64,000 nucleotides of DNA from Candidatus Binatia bacterium. Lineage in GTDB: Bacteria; Desulfobacterota; Binatia; UBA12015. The stretch covers positions 226,071 through 290,070 of the forward strand of contig DATCMB010000004.1 in NCBI GenBank assembly GCA_036563615.1, read 5' to 3'. Position 1 is the first letter of the stretch; each line of letters begins with the position of its first letter. Below the pieces are notes generated by a model. It saw only the letters and a list, made by a program, of their open reading frames with translations, was not told the DNA's origin and did not search any database. Below, in pieces: positions 62,298-64,000 of this stretch. Position numbers and translations under genes: made by a program.

Positions 62298-63431
62298 GTG
62301 ATCGTCATCCTCAAGCCCGACACGCCGAAGGATTCGCCCGAGGTCCAGCAGGTCCTCGACATCGCGGCGCGCTACGAGGGCGTGAGCGCGCGGCTTCACG
62401 TCGTCGAGGGCGCGACCCGGTCGTTGATCGAGATCTACCTGATCGGCTCGACCGTGGCCGTGCCAACCGAGCCCTTCGAGGAGCTCGACTGCGTCGAGCG
62501 CGTCGTTCGCGTGTCGGAGAAGTACCGCATCATCGGTCGCCACAAGGGCCAGGTGGAGGCGATCGGCTTCCAGTACCAGGGACTGACCTTCGACCAGGAC
62601 AGCCTGCACGTCCTCGCCGGGCTGTGCGCCGTCGACACGCGCGAGCACGTCGAGCTGATGTTCCGCGCGCTGAACCGCGTCGGCCTGACCACGACGCGCA
62701 TGGGCGCGTTCAAGCCGCGCACGAGCCCGTACGACTTCCAGGGGCTCGGCAAGGCGTGCCTGCCGTGGGTCTTCGAGCTCGCCGGCAAGTACGGGATCCG
62801 CGTGATCGCGATGGAGATCACGCACGAGTCGCAGATCGACGAGATCAATTCTGCGCTCGACGCTGCCGGCAGCCCGACCGGCGTCATGCTGCAGATCGGC
62901 ACACGCAACGCGCAGAACTTCGAGCTGCTGAAGTACGTCGGTCAGCAGCAGCGCTTCCCGGTGCTGTTCAAGCGCGGCATGGGAATCACGCTCGAGGAGT
63001 CGCTCAACGCCTGCGAGTACGTCGCGAGCGAGGGCAACAACAAGATCGTCCTCTGCCTGCGCGGCATGAAGACCAACCTCGGCGACCCGCACCGCAACTT
63101 CGTCGACTTCGCGCACGTGCCGGTCGTGAAGCGCTTGACGCGCCTGCCGGTGTGCGTCGACCCGTCGCACTCGGTGGGCCGCAAGGAGCTCGCGCCCGAC
63201 GGGCTCACCGACATCCACCACGCGACCGCGCAGGGCGTGATCGCCGGCGCCAACATGGTGCTGGTCGACTTCCACCCGAACCCGGCCAAGGCGCTGTGCG
63301 ACGGACCGCAGGCGCTCACCCTCGAGGAGCTCGATGCCTACCTCGAGGACGTGCGCATCGTGCGCGAGGCCTACGAGCGACGTCGCGCGCTCGCCGAGCG
63401 CCCGACGCTGCCGACCGCGGCGTCCGCCTGA
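62298..63431 (+). CDS. 3-deoxy-7-phosphoheptulonate synthase, type I-beta with N-terminal ferredoxin-like regulatory domain
   Basis: 377 residues from a GTG giving Val-Ile-Val-Ile-Leu-Lys-Pro; a TTG 36 bases earlier lacks conserved residues. Residues 1-~75 form the FBD-type regulatory domain. The barrel has Met-Gly-Ala-Phe-Lys-Pro-Arg-Thr near 135, Gln-Ile-Gly-Thr-Arg-Asn near 200, Lys-Arg-Gly-Met near 225, Asp-Pro-Ser-His-Ser-Val near 291 and Asp-Phe-His-Pro-Asn-Pro near 324, giving Cys/His/Glu/Asp metal ligands. It condenses phosphoenolpyruvate and erythrose-4-phosphate, the first step to chorismate. A TAGGGT -10-like box ends 9 bases before the GTG. Confidence 0.93.
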   Translation: MIVILKPDTPKDSPEVQQVLDIAARYEGVSARLHVVEGATRSLIEIYLIGSTVAVPTEPFEELDCVERVVRVSEKYRIIGRHKGQVEAIGFQYQGLTFDQDSLHVLAGLCAVDTREHVELMFRALNRVGLTTTRMGAFKPRTSPYDFQGLGKACLPWVFELAGKYGIRVIAMEITHESQIDEINSALDAAGSPTGVMLQIGTRNAQNFELLKYVGQQQRFPVLFKRGMGITLEESLNACEYVASEGNNKIVLCLRGMKTNLGDPHRNFVDFAHVPVVKRLTRLPVCVDPSHSVGRKELAPDGLTDIHHATAQGVIAGANMVLVDFHPNPAKALCDGPQALTLEELDAYLEDVRIVREAYERRRALAERPTLPTAASA

Positions 63432-63536
63432 CGGACGGGGCAGAAGGCGCGCTCGCGGCGTCGAGCGCAGCGCCTCGCCGCACGCCGCGGTGGGCCTCGC
63501 CGCCCTCGCCTCTCGCTGGACGCCCGCGCCCGACGC

Positions 63537-64000
63537 TCAGCCCAGCCGGCGCGCCGACGCCTGCGCGAGGTCGGCAAGCTTCGGCACGAAGTCGCCGAGC
63601 GCCGCGAAGCGCTCGTCCTTCGTCTGCCCGCGGACGTAGCGCACGTAGATCTGCTCGAGCACGACCGCGGTCTTGAAGAGCCCGAAGGTCTCGTAGAACG
63701 GCGCCTGCGAGACGTCGAAGCCGGTGCGGCGCGCGTAGCGCTCCGCGAGCTCGTCGCGGGTCAAGAAGCCCGGTAGCGAGGTGACGTTGCCGCCGGTGCC
63801 GCGCGGGCTCGTGTCGCTCGCCTCGGCCCAGTAGCCGAGCAGCGTGCCGAGGTCGACGAGCGGGTCGCCGAGCGTCGTCATGTCCCAGTCGAAGACCGCG
63901 ACCAGGCGCGACGGGTCGTCGGCGTCGAACATCGCGTTGTCGAGCTTCCAGTCGTTGTGCAGGACGCTGGTCGCGACGGGCTTCGGGATGCGCTCCGCGA
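63537..64000 (-). CDS. C-terminal part of an APH/ACAD11-type phosphotransferase (start beyond the window)
   Basis: The frame is open to the right edge. The visible part (~154 residues) contains Val-Leu-His-Asn-Asp-Trp-Lys-Leu-Asp-Asn, the Brenner motif with catalytic Asp, then Ala-Val-Phe-Asp-Trp-Asp with the metal Asp, and Asp-Pro-Leu-Val-Asp-Leu-Gly. This is the aminoglycoside-phosphotransferase fold; the sub-branch matches those paired with acyl-CoA dehydrogenases (ACAD11-like), which phosphorylate hydroxyacyl-CoAs. Confidence 0.85.
   Translation of the reverse strand, partial: AERIPKPVATSVLHNDWKLDNAMFDADDPSRLVAVFDWDMTTLGDPLVDLGTLLGYWAEASDTSPRGTGGNVTSLPGFLTRDELAERYARRTGFDVSQAPFYETFGLFKTAVVLEQIYVRYVRGQTKDERFAALGDFVPKLADLAQASARRLG

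Overview
This is a gene-dense, GC-rich bacterial chromosomal segment. Almost every codon ends in G or C, and many genes use GTG or TTG starts or overlap their neighbours by 1-11 bases. I see no insertion sequence, prophage, CRISPR array, plasmid function or ordinary tRNA. The only structured RNA gene recognised is ssrA (tmRNA). The gene mix is a cbb3 oxidase, sigma-54 control, a deoxynucleoside kinase-panBC-panD set, EtfAB with a membrane Fe-S quinone reductase, and P450/amidohydrolase genes. It fits an uncultured, aerobic to microaerobic high-GC lineage of the deltaproteobacterial/Binatota kind; that placement is inference from gene content only.

Layout. 0-1 kb: the end of an unknown gene and a cupin. 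1.0-6.6 kb: one operon of TetR regulator, amidohydrolase, P450, type-I periplasmic-binding-fold protein and a second P450, probably for oxidising a hydrophobic organic compound. 6.7-35 kb: a long low-oxygen/energy-stress island. It holds a cbb3 oxidase operon in which CcoP seems split into a heme-free anchor and a separate diheme cytochrome, the copper ATPase CcoI, a SafE-like protein, glycogen phosphorylase, two CBS-pair proteins, a Pcm-erythromycin-esterase fusion, a beta-CASP metallo-hydrolase, four further c-type cytochromes or electron-transfer enzymes, universal stress proteins, a NYN-LOTUS RNase, an HPF-cold-shock fusion, and archease with RtcB. In its centre lie an NtrC-type sigma-54 activator and a histidine kinase whose sensor is a heme globin. 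By eye I find nine GG-N10-GC sigma-54 promoters in front of island genes, including the activator itself, plus a palindrome that may be its enhancer site. I read this as one oxygen-sensing regulon joining respiration, reserve mobilisation, ribosome hibernation and RNA repair.

35-45 kb: accessory genes (beta-helix secreted protein, alpha/beta hydrolase, NAD(P)-binding proteins, cupin, WYL regulator, serine-dehydrogenase-type proteinase, SigJ-like sigma factor, SDR) and a decayed stretch at 40.0-40.6 kb with fragments of two enzymes. 45-47 kb: ssrA and smpB on the same strand with a secreted collagen-like gene between them. 47-56.5 kb: a tandem GFA protein, panD, a PanB-PanC fusion, deoxynucleoside kinase, a TetR/isoprenylcysteine-methyltransferase pair with a visible operator, a formyltransferase, a PKD lipoprotein, N-formylglutamate amidohydrolase and dienelactone hydrolase. 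56.5-64 kb: IclR regulator, EtfB-EtfA-EtfD electron-transfer operon, a DUF192 lipoprotein, a type I-beta DAHP synthase, and the end of an APH-fold phosphotransferase.

Stretches without genes: 14421-14678 (only a weak promoter-like TAGGAT near 14645), 28557-28768 (enhancer-like and promoter-like sites, listed), 34964-35185 (RtcB promoter, otherwise nothing) and 37468-37898 (listed). All calls come from reading the sequence; no database search was run.
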